A model generated the notes under the pieces. It was not told the DNA's origin. It searched no databases and worked only from the letters and a program-made list of their open reading frames with translations. Made by a program: the position numbers and the translations under genes. From Hepsetus odoe (taxonomy: Eukaryota > Chordata > Actinopteri > Characiformes > Hepsetidae), in contig CM029380.1 in assembly GCA_017165825.1 (NCBI GenBank), positions 25,267,956 to 25,331,955 of the forward strand: a DNA stretch of 64,000 bases. Reading direction: 5' to 3'. Position 1 is the first letter of the stretch, and the number at the start of each line of letters is the position of its first letter. Shown here piece by piece: positions 1 through 13,800 of this stretch.

Positions 1-152
1 AGTGTCTTGTTGTCCTTGCACTGAATCAGTCATGCAGGTTCAGTTTGGTCCTTTTGTTTGATTTCATCTCCGTGTGTCCTCCGTGTTTAGTCGAGAGGAC
101 AAGAAAGAAAGTCTGTTAGCAAAACACTGAAAAATACAGCAAACATGAAGTG

Positions 153-389
153 AAATTGAAAGTGAGTACAAGTGATCGTGAACTTGGTGAACCACAACCA
201 AACACATCTTCTGTATGTAACACACACACTCACTCCGTCCAGCAGGGGGCAGACATAGCCAGCACCCGGTGAGCAGCGACGGGGACGGTATCTTAATAGA
301 GGGTACCCCAGGGCAACTTACTGTTCTGGGATTTGAACCCACGACCTTCTGATCCTGGTCTAGTCCCTAAACTCTGGAACTGCCCCGAG
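153..389 (-). mobile_element. tRNA-derived SINE, family A
   Basis: The reverse complement has a tRNA-like head with a B-box-like GGTTCAAA-type stretch, then the diagnostic segment around GGTACC, CCGTCCCC and CACTGCTCACCGGG, and a tail ending in the CACTTTCA type. The same layout recurs many times in this window. Confidence 0.7.
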
Positions 390-452
390 ATAGAAAGAAA
401 GACTCTCGCACACAGCTGCATGTCCCTGATCTCAGGCTGAAAGTTTCAAGGA

Positions 453-454
<2 letters not shown>

Positions 455-486
<32 letters not shown>

Positions 487-740
487 TGTCGATGTGTGAG
501 TGTGTGTGTGTGGTGACGATGTGTGAGTGTGTGTGTGTGGTGACGATGTGTGAGTGTGTGTGTGTGGTGACGATGTGTGAGTGTGGGTGTGTGTGTGTGT
601 GGTGTCGATGTGTGAGTGTGTGTGTGTGGTTGATGTGTGTGTGCGCGTGCTGGGGAAAGTGTGTGTGTGGTTGATGTGTGTGTGCGCGTGCTGGGGAAAG
701 TCTGTGTGTGGTTGATGTGTGTGTGCGCGTGCTGGGGAAA

Positions 741-775
<35 letters not shown>
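455..775. repeat. GT-rich microsatellite/minisatellite
   Basis: (GT)n runs interrupted by GGTGACGATGTGTGAGT-type and GTTGATGTGTGTGTGCGCGT-type units, several of each in tandem. It lies downstream of ARMC9 exon 19 in its intron. Open frames through it (Cys-Val or His-Thr runs) are artefacts of the dinucleotide repeat. Confidence 0.9.
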
Positions 776-779
<4 letters not shown>

Positions 780-796
780 TGAGATGGAGATCTTAC

Positions 797-919
797 AGGG
801 TGGTTCTGTGTGAACTGGGTGTCACTGGTCTTTGGAGTGGCTCGTCTGAGCTCTGGGCCGATGGAATGTTGTACCTTCTCTTCCCCTTCACCATGTTCGT
901 CATGATCTGAGAAGCAGGC

Positions 920-956
<37 letters not shown>

Positions 957-2556
957 TAACCTTCACTGGGACTGGAGGCAGCCTGTGTTATCAGACACTA
1001 ACAGCAGCTAAAAACATTTTGATGAAGTTCTGCGCTGGAACCCCTGGAGCTACTTGGAGATCAGGGGTTGTTCAGGAACCCAGTGGTGGTGGTGCTGGAG
1101 GCTGGGTTTGAACCTGCAGCCTCTTGGATGAGGACAGACGAGTGGCCTACCACTAGATCACCACCACCCCTCTGCATTTTACCTGTCCAAACACACCGGC
1201 AAAGACTGGGCCTGGGGAGCAGTGATGGGTACGGTACCTAACTCAAGGTTACCTCAGGGTGACCAACTAGTCCATGACTCAAACCCACTACCTTCAGATC
1301 ATGAGGGCAAGTACAAAACCACTAGTCCACCGCTGCTCCAAAACTGAATTTAACTGTTAAATGATTCTTGTCTTCCTCTCGGACCATTTCACAGCATTTC
1401 TGCGTCCTCGGTGCAGGAGGGACACCGGACCTCACTGATGGTTCCCCTATCAGCCTCCCCAGGTGATCAGTGTCTGTAACTGCACCAGACACCCCACATT
1501 AATAGCCCTGATCTCAACCCAACCCAAACAACCCAAAAAAGAAGCTGTACCTTGAGCTGTACCCACAGGTCTGTCCCATAAGAGCACTTACAGGTGTCTG
1601 TGATGTACTTCCTGCTATGAAAGAGATGGTCTGAAGACTTACTCCCAGATACTCGCTCGTCAGCAAGCTCTCTCCAGAAAGTTCATTAGGCTGCAGCTGG
1701 AGAACTTCCTCCTTATCCAGATCTGCCTCCATTACGTCCTCCTAAATAAAATCGATAAACCTGAAGATGCTGCAGGTGTGGGGTCTTCAAAAACTCAACA
1801 GCCTGACATTTTCAATTGCAATTAGAAGGGAAAGTGAGGCTCCTCTGAAAATCACGAGCAGTAAACATGAACCTAATATTTCTTTCAGTTTGAACGATGC
1901 CTCAAATGCAAAAAAAAGATACAAATTGAAGAACTTCAGCAGCAGTTTGGCGAAAGATCAAATGTTTCCTTGTTAATGTAGATAAGAAGAACAAGAAGCT
2001 TCTTTCACACTAATTATCATCAAACTTCAAGTCCAGATCAACACAGTGACCTCGAACATGACGGTTACATTATTTTGCAAAATAATTTCTTCCCAAATCA
2101 GAGTGTACGAATAGAACTGGACGTCTGAACGTCCCTCACAGACATGAGCTGCTGGTGGAGACGCTGTCTGGTGTCTGAGACGGTGTTTTAGTCTGGAGAA
2201 GATTCTGGACTAAAACTGAACCCGTTCATGATGGAGGGACACGAAGAACAGAGATTTACTTTAAGACTATTTTACCATCATCACCGTCCCACAGAGACAC
2301 TCAGACACACCTGGAGCTTCACTGGGGGACAGAACATGCATTTGTGATGTCTGGTTCTGTTCACCTCCACTGGGAAGAACCCTGAACCGCCAAAGCCAAA
2401 GATGAGCCAAAAGAGCCAAAGCCACGTTTTTGAGCAGCTTGGGTTCCTGGTGAACGAAGAGGTAGACTTGGTATATAAAGGATATTCCAAGCTTACCTCG
2501 TCCTCTTCATCCTCATCCTCTTCATCATCTGACTCTGGCTCTTCTTGGGGGACCTC

Positions 2557-2604
<48 letters not shown>

Positions 2605-3969
2605 TAGGGGTGGAATTCAGATAATTCATCAGTTCAGTATTACGATGCAGATTAAATTCACAGTGACTTCAGGACACTCATGAACTAAATCTCTGTGTTT
2701 AATTCCGTGTCTCGTACCTGAGTTGAGCTGTTTGATGATGAACTCGATTTGTCTGATCAGTTCTGGATTCTCCTCTTTAGTGTAGCAGCGCAGGATCTCC
2801 TCCACGCCCTAAACACAACGACACCTGCATCAGCGCCGGGCATGACAGGTGTGGGGCAGCACGTGGGGAAGTGGGTGGCGCTGCCATGAGAAGGTCCTGG
2901 GTTCGATACCCAGTTGGGACGGTTCGGGTTCTTTCTGTGTGGAATGGGCATGTTCTCCCCGTGTCTGTGTGCGTTCCCTCAGGGAGCTCTGGTTTCCTCC
3001 CACCGTCCAAAGGCCTGCACGTCAGGTGGACTGGAGAGGCTAAATTGTCCCCCAAGTGTGTTTCTGTCCTGTGATGGACTGGCGACCTGTCCGGGATGTC
3101 CCCGCCTTTCCCCCTGTGAGAGCTGGGACAGACTCCAGCACCCTCCACAACCAATGTAGCTGTTCCCTCATTTTCTGAGGTCCGACACTTTAACGCTAAA
3201 GCTTCAACTTCTAGTGCTTTTACTCATTTTTCATTTTTCCATCAGTACAAAAATATTTACTCATGTGATCTGTCTGAGTGTAAAAGCCCATTTTTCCTGT
3301 GAGCGAAGCTTCCGTTAAGCTATAATAAGCTTTATGTGGTTAACGCGATGGTTTACACCCTTTAAAGTGCAAAGTGTGTGCGTGTGTGTGCGTGTGTGTG
3401 TGGGTGTGTGTCCTCTGGAGCGGGTCTGAATACAGGAGATAAATGAGAGTGTATGAGTTTCTAAAGTAAAACGAAGCAGAAAGCTGGGCAGACACTTCAG
3501 AAAGGTTCATTCATTAAATCCAATTCTCACAGGTGGGTGGAATAAGAGCCTCAAGCCCAGCAGAAAAACCGCCTGAGCTGCTTGTGTTCTGTTCAAAAAC
3601 TCCAAAGAACCCCAGACGTAGCCAGTGCTCCACTGAACCAGCCCAGTAAGGGGTCGGCCCAGACGTGGGGCACAGTTTGAACGATACAAGGCTGATGTTG
3701 ACGATAACAGACACCCCAAAACGCTCCATATGTGCTGGATTTGAGAGCCCAAACGGTCCTGCTTCATAAACGAATAAACAATTCATGAGATTTCTTTGTA
3801 CCTGAAGCGTCACTTTATGCGCACAACTTGTATCTCTGCAGGAAAAGTGGTCAAAACGAAAGCCTTCATGTGTCAATATTTAACCGTCCAACAAGGTTTA
3901 GGGTTCAACATGTTTGTCAAAGCATTTCTTCTGAAATGAGAAGACTAGCAATGTTCTGGGTGTGTGTGC

Positions 3970-4004
<35 letters not shown>

Positions 4005-7000
4005 AAAAGGCTAATCACTCACCATCTCTTGGGCCTCCCGTCTCACTGCTGGAACACTCAGAACGCTGTATAGAGCTCCATTCACATAAGGCCGAATCTG
4101 CACACACACAGCTCTTATATAACACACACTAACACACACTATCACACACCATACACACACTAACACACTACTTGTCCGCCATCACTCTTGTGCAGGACTG
4201 AGCTGCACAATGTCCCGAATCTTCATCTTCTGCCTTCTCCCGACAGGGGGTACCACAGCGGATCAACTGTCTCCATGTCATCCTGTCCCCCTGCATGTCC
4301 TCCTCACCACGTCCACGATCCTCCTCCTTATCCTTCCTCTTCTCCTCTTTCCTGCCAGCTCCATCCTCAACATCCTTCTCCTGATACACTCCTCGTCTCT
4401 CCTCTGGACATGTCCGAACCAACACACTCTCCCTTCTCTCACTTTGTCTCCAAAACTTCCAACCTCAAATAAACTCCATAATCCTGTCCATCCTCGTCCA
4501 TCCTGGTGCAAATCTGAGCATCTTTAACTCTGACACCTCCAGCTCTGCTTCCTATCTTTTCATCACCGTCTCCAACTCGTACAACAAAGCTGGCCTCACT
4601 AATGTCTCCACCCTATATAGCATAGCCGGTCTCACCACCATCCTGTAACCCTTGTCTTTCACTCTTGCTGGTCCCTGTCTGTCATGGATCACTCCTGTCA
4701 CTCTTCTCCACTCATTCCAACCTGCCTGCACTCTCTTCTTCTCCTCTCTTCCACACTCACTGTAACTCTGTGTCCACCCTGAGTATTTAAACTCCTCCAC
4801 CTTCACCTCCTCTACTCCCTGCGTCCTCACCACTCCGCTGTCCTCACGTTTATTTTGGTGACCTTTTATTCATGTAGGCATCACATCACTGTAAACATAA
4901 CCGTTTTAAATGGTAAAGTCTGTGTCTTTTTTCATTTTGTTGATCTAATAATCATGAATTTTTTCATTAGAAATGATCAGACATTATAAAAGGCATCTGT
5001 TGCTCAAAAATGAGCAAAGAGCCATATATATACGTCCTCACAGCCTCTTCCATCACCTACTTTATCTGCCCTCACTGTCCATTTTCTCAGCTGAAGCTAC
5101 TCATCATTTACATCTGCAGACTGTGGTCCATCTGTTTATCAGCATCATCTGCTCAACAGGGCCTCCAGGTCAAATTTGAATGAGGGCTCATTCTCAGCAC
5201 ACACATAATATACGCTCATCAGCGCTGCTGGACATTTTAAACCCCTCAGTGTCTCAGCAACCAGAAAAATCTGGGTCCATTCACGGACCACTGATGACCA
5301 AAGGCTGGTTGATTCTGCTTAAATGACCTTCAGCCTCAAAAAAAGGTTCCTGTTCTTGTTCCGGTTCCTTAAAGCTGCATTAATTCAATTATTTGCGTTG
5401 GCTGGATCCTTTCAGACGTCTGACGCTGCAGGATTGTGGGTTATGTTCTATGCTTGGATTATCCCTAATAGAATCAGGTGAGGACGTCCGTACAAAGGAG
5501 GGCGTGCTCTGGGGCGTGTGTTGTAACAAAGCCGGGTCAATAATCCAGTTGACAGAGGCCCACTTGCGGAAAAGCTTGGCGCAAAACTGACTCAGCGAGT
5601 TTCTCAACGTGTCGGTGAACTTTGAGAAAACCGAGAACCCGAGGACACGATTCCTGAACGGCTCTTGGTTTGGATTCAAGGTTAAAAATAAACTTCAAAT
5701 AATGACTTTGGTTTACTCGGAGTTCTTTACTAAACCGTTAAAACTTTACAAGAGCTGCTCAATGAAAGCAAAAACCAACGTGGTTCTTTGGTGATGTTCC
5801 TTTAAAGAATAAATTTCTGAGAATGGCGTGATCTGAGAGGGGCAGCGGTGTCCTAGTGGTTCGGGCGTTGCCCACATGATCGGAGGATCGGGGGTTCAAA
5901 CCCCTTCCCAATAGGTTGCCCTGAGGTACCCTTGAGCAAGGTGCCGTCCCCATCACTGCTCCCCGGGCGCTTTCAATAGCTGCCCACTGCTGCACGGGTT
6001 TGAGTGTGCATGGGTTAAATGCAGAGGTCCAATTTCATTGTGGTTCATGTGTGCTGTGCCGTGACCTCGCAATGACAAGGGTTGTCACTTAAACTCACCT
6101 CATGGTTCTCGTGTCCCAGGAGGTCCGTCAGAACCTTCAGGACAAGCTTGGCTCCTTCTGTGCACTTTCTCTTTCCTGTAACACCATCAGCACCATCAGA
6201 GTCTGTTATTCACACATTCACACTGTGCAAAAGTCTGCATCCCCTCATTTCTTTAGATTTTGCTGAGGAATCTGTCTGATCTTTACTGAGTCATTTAAAT
6301 AATAGAAATGGATCAAATGTTTTAGTGCTTGATGAAGGGGTTCCCCCCACTCAGCGTTCAGCATCAGCAGTAAACAAATCCCCTGATCATCTGGAATCAT
6401 CTGCACCTGTTTCTTCACTGCTTCATGTCTTAAGTTAGACGCTTTGTTCTGCTTGAAAAAAGACGTACAGCTCTGTGCAAAAGTTTTAGGCAGGTGTGTA
6501 AAATGCTGTAAACAGAACGCTTTCAGAAATGGAAGTGTTGATCATTTATTTTCATCAATCAACAAAATGCAGTGAATGAACAAAAGAGAATCTAAATCAG
6601 ATCAATATTTGGTGTGACCACCCTTCGCCTTCAAAACAGCATCAGTTCTTCTAGGTACACCTGCACACGGTTTCTGAAGGAACTCGGCCGGTCGGTCGTT
6701 CCAAACATCTTGGAGAACTGAGCACAGATCTTCTGTGGATGTAGCTTCCTCACATCCTTCTGTCTCTTCATGTGATCCAGACACACTGGATGATGTGGAG
6801 ATCAGGGCTCTGTGGGGCCAGAAGAACTGATGCTGCTCTGAAGGTAAAAGGTAGAAACACCAGATATTGATCTGATTTAGATTTTTCTTTTGTTCCTCAC
6901 TTTGAATTTTGTAAATTGATCAAAATAAACAATCATTATTGATATTTCTGAAAGCGTTCTGTTTACAGCATTTTTTCACCCCTGCCTAAAACTTTTACAA

Positions 7001-7837
7001 ACAGATTATAGATCACTGTGTGGATTAACCAACACAAAACTATCAAACTGCTCAGGTACAGAGACTGGACTGAACATGAGAGACAACACTGTCCTTCAGG
7101 AAGATCTGGAGAACTGCTCAGGTACAGAGACTGGACTGAACATGAGAGACAACAACACCGTCCTTCAGGAAGATCTGGAGAACTGCTCAGGTACAGAGAC
7201 TGGACTGAACATGAGAGACAACAACACTGTCCTTCAGGAAGATCTGGAGAACTGCTCAGGTACAGAGACTGGACTGAACATGAGAGACAACAACACTGTC
7301 CTTCAGGAAGATCTGGAGAACTGCTCAGGTACAGAGACTGGACTGAACATGAGAGACAACAACACTGTCCTTCAGGAAGATCTGGAGAACTGCTCAGGTA
7401 CAGAGACTGGACTGAACATGAGAGACAACAACACTGTCCTTCAGGAAGATCTGGAGAACTGCTCAGGTACAGAGACTGGACTGAACATGAGAGACAACAA
7501 CACTGTCCTTCAGGAAGATCTGGAGAACTGCTCCTCAACAACACATTAAACATAAAAGATGAAGAAATGAGGGGATCAAGATTTTTGCACTTTGCTGTAT
7601 CTAGTGTTCACGTCTCTATTAGTAACACTTCATTTTATTGGTCTTCTCCCACATCGTTAAGGTCTAATTAAAGCTGCTTAACGAGTGGGCGGTACCTGCA
7701 GTGCGGAGGCAGAGGTTCATGAGCAGAGCCACAGTGTATTCCAGCATGTAATCCGACAAACAGTCTGAATCCTGCAGCTCGTCCACCAGCCAGCCGATTA
7801 AACCCTGCTTTATCAGAGCAGACTGATGGACACGCCT

Positions 7838-7884
<47 letters not shown>

Positions 7885-10800
7885 AAATAGAGACCTTTTC
7901 TGGATGATAAATTATTTTTGTCAATGAAAATATTATGAATTTATTCAGGAGATTATTTTTGAGACAGCTCAGGTTGGACAGTTTGGAGACAAAGTGAGGG
8001 AAGTGAGACTGTGTTGGTTTGGACGTGTCCAGAGGAGACACGAGGAGTAGATCAGGAGAAGGATGCTGAGGATGGAGCTGCCAGGAAAGAGGAGAAGAGG
8101 AAGAACAAAAGAGGTTTATGGAGGTGGTGAGAGGGGAAGATGCAGAAGACAGGAAGACACGGAGATGGACAATCTGCTGTTGAGACTCCTAACGGGAACA
8201 ACCGAAAGACGAACAAGAAGAAAAAGAAAGAATATTAATTTCTTATCTTGGAATTTTACTAGTTTTAGTCTGGATATTAATTTTATTAAACTTTTATTAC
8301 ATTTTTATTTTAGATATTAATTTCCTTGGAAATTTATTCTGGAATGTTCCTACAGTTTTATTCTGGATATGAGTTTTTTTGGCCTTCTTTTTAATTTTTT
8401 TTTTTTTACTAATTTTACTAAAATATTACTTTAGATATGACTTTTTAAAATATTTTTTTATTAGAATGTTCATTTTAATAGACTTTTATTCTGGCTGTCA
8501 GATTTTTCAGAATCTATGGATTGCGTTCAAACGTAATTATGAATTTTATTCTGAAATTAATGATACGCTGTTATATTAAAATTAATGATGGATGGTATGT
8601 TTTCAGAATGTTAATCTGAACTGGGTTAGAAATTCATCTGAGAAAATAATTAAATTACTAACTTTAATCCTGATGTTTTACAGTTTTATCTTTGATAGCA
8701 GAAGAATCCACAGCTCTGCTTAAAAGCCTCGTTAAGAGTTTATTTCTTAACTTCAAAACTAAAAGTTCATTTTGATATTTGTGTTCCTGCTGTTTCTGCC
8801 CGGACGTTCACTAAAGAGAAAATCAGAAGCAGATGTTTCTGGGTTTGATGGAACTTGAGTTTTGAGCACGTGATGAAAACCTGGTTCGCTGGAATGCTAT
8901 AGAACCGGTTCTGTGTTTAACTTCAAGAACAGGGACGAGTGTGTTACGAGGGGCACGTGCTTACACGTCTTGTATTTTGTAGTACGCTACTTCCTGGAAG
9001 CACGTTTTTAAAGACTGTGTGAAGAGTTTTGTGTTTTCTTTTTATTTCTAACCCTTCTCAAGCCTGCAGTGCAATAAACAAACATTAAGATCAGTTTAAG
9101 GATCTGTCTCTCTTCCTTGTTTCCAGTATTTTGTCCATGCGCTGTAGGAGCAGCTGTTCTCTAAAATCTTTGAGTCAATCTTTGAGTCAGACCGATAAAC
9201 GAGTGGACGTGAATCCGACGCTTATTCGGTTTTAAGTGCTGAGAAAACGTTCTGATTGATGATAACACGCCTTTGTGGCCGAAATTATTCTTATTGTGAT
9301 AAAATACCCACCTGTGACTGGAGGACTAAGTCACTGTCCCGGGACACAGCACGGATTAAAGGTTTGGAATGAATGTTTTTTTTAAGTGGATCATTTTATA
9401 AAGATAAACGTTAAAAAGATTCCTAATATTCCCTTTATTCAACTTCATTACAAAACTGCATGTGATTAGTAGAAAACAGAAAACACACTAGAACTTTCGA
9501 TAACATTCTTCTTCTTCTGGCTGCTCCCGTTCAGGGGTCGCCACAGGATCCGTCTCCATTTCTTCCGGTCCTCTGCATCTTCCTTCTTCAATCCAACCCC
9601 CTTCATGTCCTCTCTCACCCTCCTCTTTGTCCTTCCTCTTCTCCTCTTTCCTGGCAGCTCCATCTTCAACATCCTCCTCCTGAAATACTCCTCGTCTCTT
9701 TGGACACGTCCAAACCACCGCAACCTTGCTTCTTTAGCTTTGTCTCCAAGATGTCTAACCTGAGCTGTCCCTGTAACGACCATCTCAGCGTCTTTAACTC
9801 TGACACCTCCAGCTCCGCCTCCTGCCTTCTCATCAGTGCCACCGTCTCCAACCCGTACAACATAGCTGGTCTCACTATTGTCCTGTAAACCTTCCCTTTT
9901 ACTCTTGTTCCAAATCACTTCAGCCAGTACTTCTGATAATATTAACGCCAATAAAACCTTCAATGTCAATTTTCGACAGGCATGAAACCAAAAAGATTAC
10001 ATTTTTATTATTAAACAGATACATTTTACATCTCTGTTGCTAAAATACCTGAATTTAAAAAATACAACTTTAAAAAGTTTGTTTTGTTTAATTTAGAGAT
10101 TTTTAGAGCGAGGAAAGTTCTATTGCATGAGGGGGAAAAGGGAGGACCACACTGTCCACCCACAGAGAGAAGACAGTGCTTTTGAGTGATGTGGGAGAGG
10201 GAGGGCCGCCCTCAGTTTAACAGGAAAGGTGTAGAAAGTCTCATGTTACCTGAGGCTGAGCTTCTGCAGCGCACCCAACACGTTCTCTCTGGCCACCGAG
10301 TCCTTGTCCTCCATCTGCAGACTGTCCACCAGCAGCTTCAGCAGTGAGGGACACTGAGATAGATACATACGGCCTGCGAAGACACGCAAAAATAAAGAGG
10401 AAAGAGTGAAAGAACAGAGGGTTCATTATAACAAGTGTCAAAATATTCCAGTGTTATTTCATCAGCTATCAAAGCTGAGAAAAAGAAACTGCAGTACGTC
10501 TTAAAAAGGGTCCTGAAGAACTGCATGTGATATTTTTGTTCTAATTGGTGAGGCAGTGAGGAGTGCGGGACACGGGGTTCAGAGTGAACTGAGGGCGGTG
10601 AAGAGTGCGGGACACGGGGTTCAGAGTGAACTGAGGGCAGTGAGGAGTGCGGGACACGGGGTTCAGAGTGAACTGAGGGCGGTGAGGAGTGCGGGACACG
10701 GGGTTCAGAGTGAACTGAGGGCGGTGAGGAGTGCGGGACACAGGGTTCAGAGTGAACTGAGGGTGGTGAGGAGTGCGGGACACGGGGTTCAGAGTGAACT

Positions 10801-13800
10801 GAGGGCGGATTAATGACAACAGACTGATCAAAGCATAAAATAACTCAAATACAGACAGACAGACAGACAGAGAGAGACAGACAGAAAGGCAGGCAGAAAG
10901 ACAGACAGATAGGCAGATAGATAGACAGACAGACATAGATGTATAGACAGAGAGACAAAGACAGTTAGACGCAAAGATAGACAGACAAATGTATAGACAG
11001 GCAGAAAGACAGACAGATAGAAAGACAGATGTATAGACAGGCAGACAGACAGTAGTTTGAGTGCATCACTCTAAGCTGTGAACTGAATCAGCTCCTCTTG
11101 TTTCTGGAGCTCCCGCTCACCCTCCGACAGCGAGGCGAAGGCGTTGACGAGTCGGGCCGTGTACTGACGGACGATCTGGTTCTTCGATCTGAGGAGGTGG
11201 AGGAGGGCTCTCTGTAGACGACAGGAACCGAAGCTCAGTTCAGTCATTATTACTGACAGCGGACGCACATTAAACACTAAACTACCAGCGTTTGTTGTAA
11301 AGAACTTTAATGGCCTTAAAAAGGACTCAGCTTAAAATATTAGGACAAATCCGTTTAGAGTCCTCCTGAGAAAAACACATTTCACTCACTTCATACTTAC
11401 TTCACTGTACTCCGTTTAAAGGCTACAAATAAAAATACACATTTAATTACTCTTAAAGGACCCTATCATGGAGAAAGACAGCAGTCTCTACAGTCTGAGT
11501 TTATTCACTTGTCACTTGTGACGTCAGATTTTCAAGAATCTTTTTCAAGCCTTGCTCTTCTGGACTCTTTCTTTATGAAACTGAATCACTTCTTTAAACG
11601 CATGACCTTCAGAAAGCGTCTGAGCTGAAGAAAGGTGAGACCTGCTGCTTTTGTGTCCTAATGTTCATCCAGGAACACGATGACTGTGCAGAAAATCTCA
11701 CACCAAACAAAAGATCTGACTGTGTCACAGGGTGCTCTCGTGTTTGTTGAATCCCTGGATCTGTCCTTTTTAGTCAGATCTGTGTGGTGGACGGTTTAGG
11801 TATTTCCATGAGGGTCTCCTGAGTTCCACACCAGCTGCTCCACTGAGTCGGCGAAGCCACCATCATCTTATTTCTCTCCCGACCAGAACTTCAGATCAGC
11901 TCCATCAGACCGGCTCTTCTCCAGGAGCTACTGCCACGAAGATTAAAGCTCCCCACTCAAACAGAGCTTCACCATTAGATCATCAACCTCCAGTTACAGT
12001 CACCAGTGACTCTTTTACTGGAACTCATGTTTACTGGAAGTCATCACTATACTGGGTTTTTCTCTTTCTTTCTTTCCTCTGTATTTCTGGTGTGGACCCG
12101 AGGAGACCCTTTTGGGTCTCGGTTCCTCTCAAGGGTTCTTCCTCCTGTTTGAGGAGTTCTGTCTCTGTCACCCTCGGTTTACCCAACTGGGGCTCGGACC
12201 GAGGAGAGCTCATCTTCCACCACCCATCCTCACCATCTTCTACAGAGGAACCATCGAGAGCATCCTGAGCAGCTGCATTACTGCCTGGTACGGGAACTAC
12301 AACGTAGTCTGTGTGTTCAGCTTGTAGAACAGTGTAAAGTTACTGTCCCCTCAGAATAACAACACACAGACACTAATGTCTAAACCACAGGCAACAAAAG
12401 TGAGTTCACCCCAGAGTGAAAAATGTCCACATTGTGCCCAGAGTGACAATATTTAGTGTGGCCACCATTATTTTCCAGCACTGCCTGAACTCTCTTGGGC
12501 ATGGAGTTCACTAGAGCTTCACTGGAGTCCTCTTCTACTCCTCCATGGCGACATCACGGAGCAGGTGGACGTTAGAGACCTTGCGTCACTTTTGTTGCCA
12601 GTGGTTTGGACATTAATGTCTGTGTTGAGTTATTCTGAGGGGACAGTAAATTGACACTGTCCTACCAGCTGAACACACCGACTACTGTACACTGGATCAG
12701 AGTGTCCTATCTTCAGCGTCGTCCCATCAAAGGACACAAAAGTGAGGGTTGAACTCACTCTAGTGAGACACTGTGTATAAATATAAATATAACCTTGATT
12801 TCCTGTATAACTGAGAGTGACAACTTACACGAGACCGCTGTGTGCACAGGCAAACAGGAAGTCAAGTAACAGGAAGTCAAGAAACGTGTGTAATGTTACG
12901 ATTCACTGAATAATCGTTTCATCTTGTTTAAACATTTACACCTGAAAGAATTTCTAAACTCAAATATTTAATTTTAAAGATCAGCATCACCTCTTCCATA
13001 AATCACATCAACCAGACGCCACATGACTAACAGGAAGTTCCGTGGAGGATTAACACCGAATGATTTCTTTCTGGTGGAAAAAGTAAATCCTCCCGATTCA
13101 CAGCGTCATCCATAAAACTCACGAAGCAGGAGGATCGCTGCTTTAACACACCGATGTTGGACTTTCACAAAGATCCACGTTGGCAGACTGTTTAACATCA
13201 CACGCCATTGCGTTTGGTCCACAAGCACACGCTTTGATCAGTCTGCTCCGGTAATAATGTCTCGTTCATGGTTCTGGAACGGAGACGCTTCATAAACCGA
13301 CACGGTGACGATCCTCCTGCCCTTCCACGCGCCTGGGAACTAATGTGGGTGCAAACAAAAGCTGTCTGTCACCGAGAGACACACCGCTTCAGATGAAAGA
13401 ATGAACGAGTGATTTTTGGTTTCCACTCCCTCCTTTCCCCGAGTAACCGCGACGTTAGTGTTAAGATTTTTTGTATAACGAACATTAATTCATCGCTTTT
13501 TAAAAAGCTTAATATTAAACTAAAACTCCAGAACGTATCTGCATTTCGGACCCTTAAAAACATTCTAATAGTGAGCCTAAAAAAAACATCTTTATTGAGC
13601 AAATCCCTCCGAGTTCTGATGGCGGGTGGAACCTGCTGCTTGTGAAAGTGTTTTTTAAACTTGACTTGGTGCGCAGGCTGCTTTAAGATGTTCCTCACCT
13701 GTCTGGAGCTGCAGCAGATCAGCAGATCGTTGCTGATGTAAGCCTGAAGAACCGTGTCTCTCTGTTCGCCCTGAAGAGATCGGGTCAACCTCTGTGGACA

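Larger units (their letters stand above)
6224..7600. mobile_element. Non-autonomous DNA element with about 30-bp terminal inverted repeats, carrying a 69-bp array
   Basis: The left end GTGCAAAAGTCTGCATCCCC followed by TCATTTCTT is the inverted, slightly diverged match of the right end near 7563-7595 (AAGAAATGAGGGGAT...TTTTTGCAC). Inside are a unique segment (6335-6460), an inserted Tc1-like element (6468-7008) and seven 69-bp repeats. A related copy without the inserted element is at 59.59-60.06 kb. No intact transposase is seen. Confidence 0.6.

Noticed and set aside
446..952. 168-residue His/Thr-rich frame
   Set aside because: Produced by CA/GT repeats; its non-repeat part overlaps ARMC9 exon 19 in another frame.
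7018..7671. Long open frames on both strands (about 157-217 residues)
   Set aside because: They are the 69-bp tandem unit translated; length divisible by three keeps all frames open, there is no non-repeat domain, and an ARMC9 intron surrounds them.
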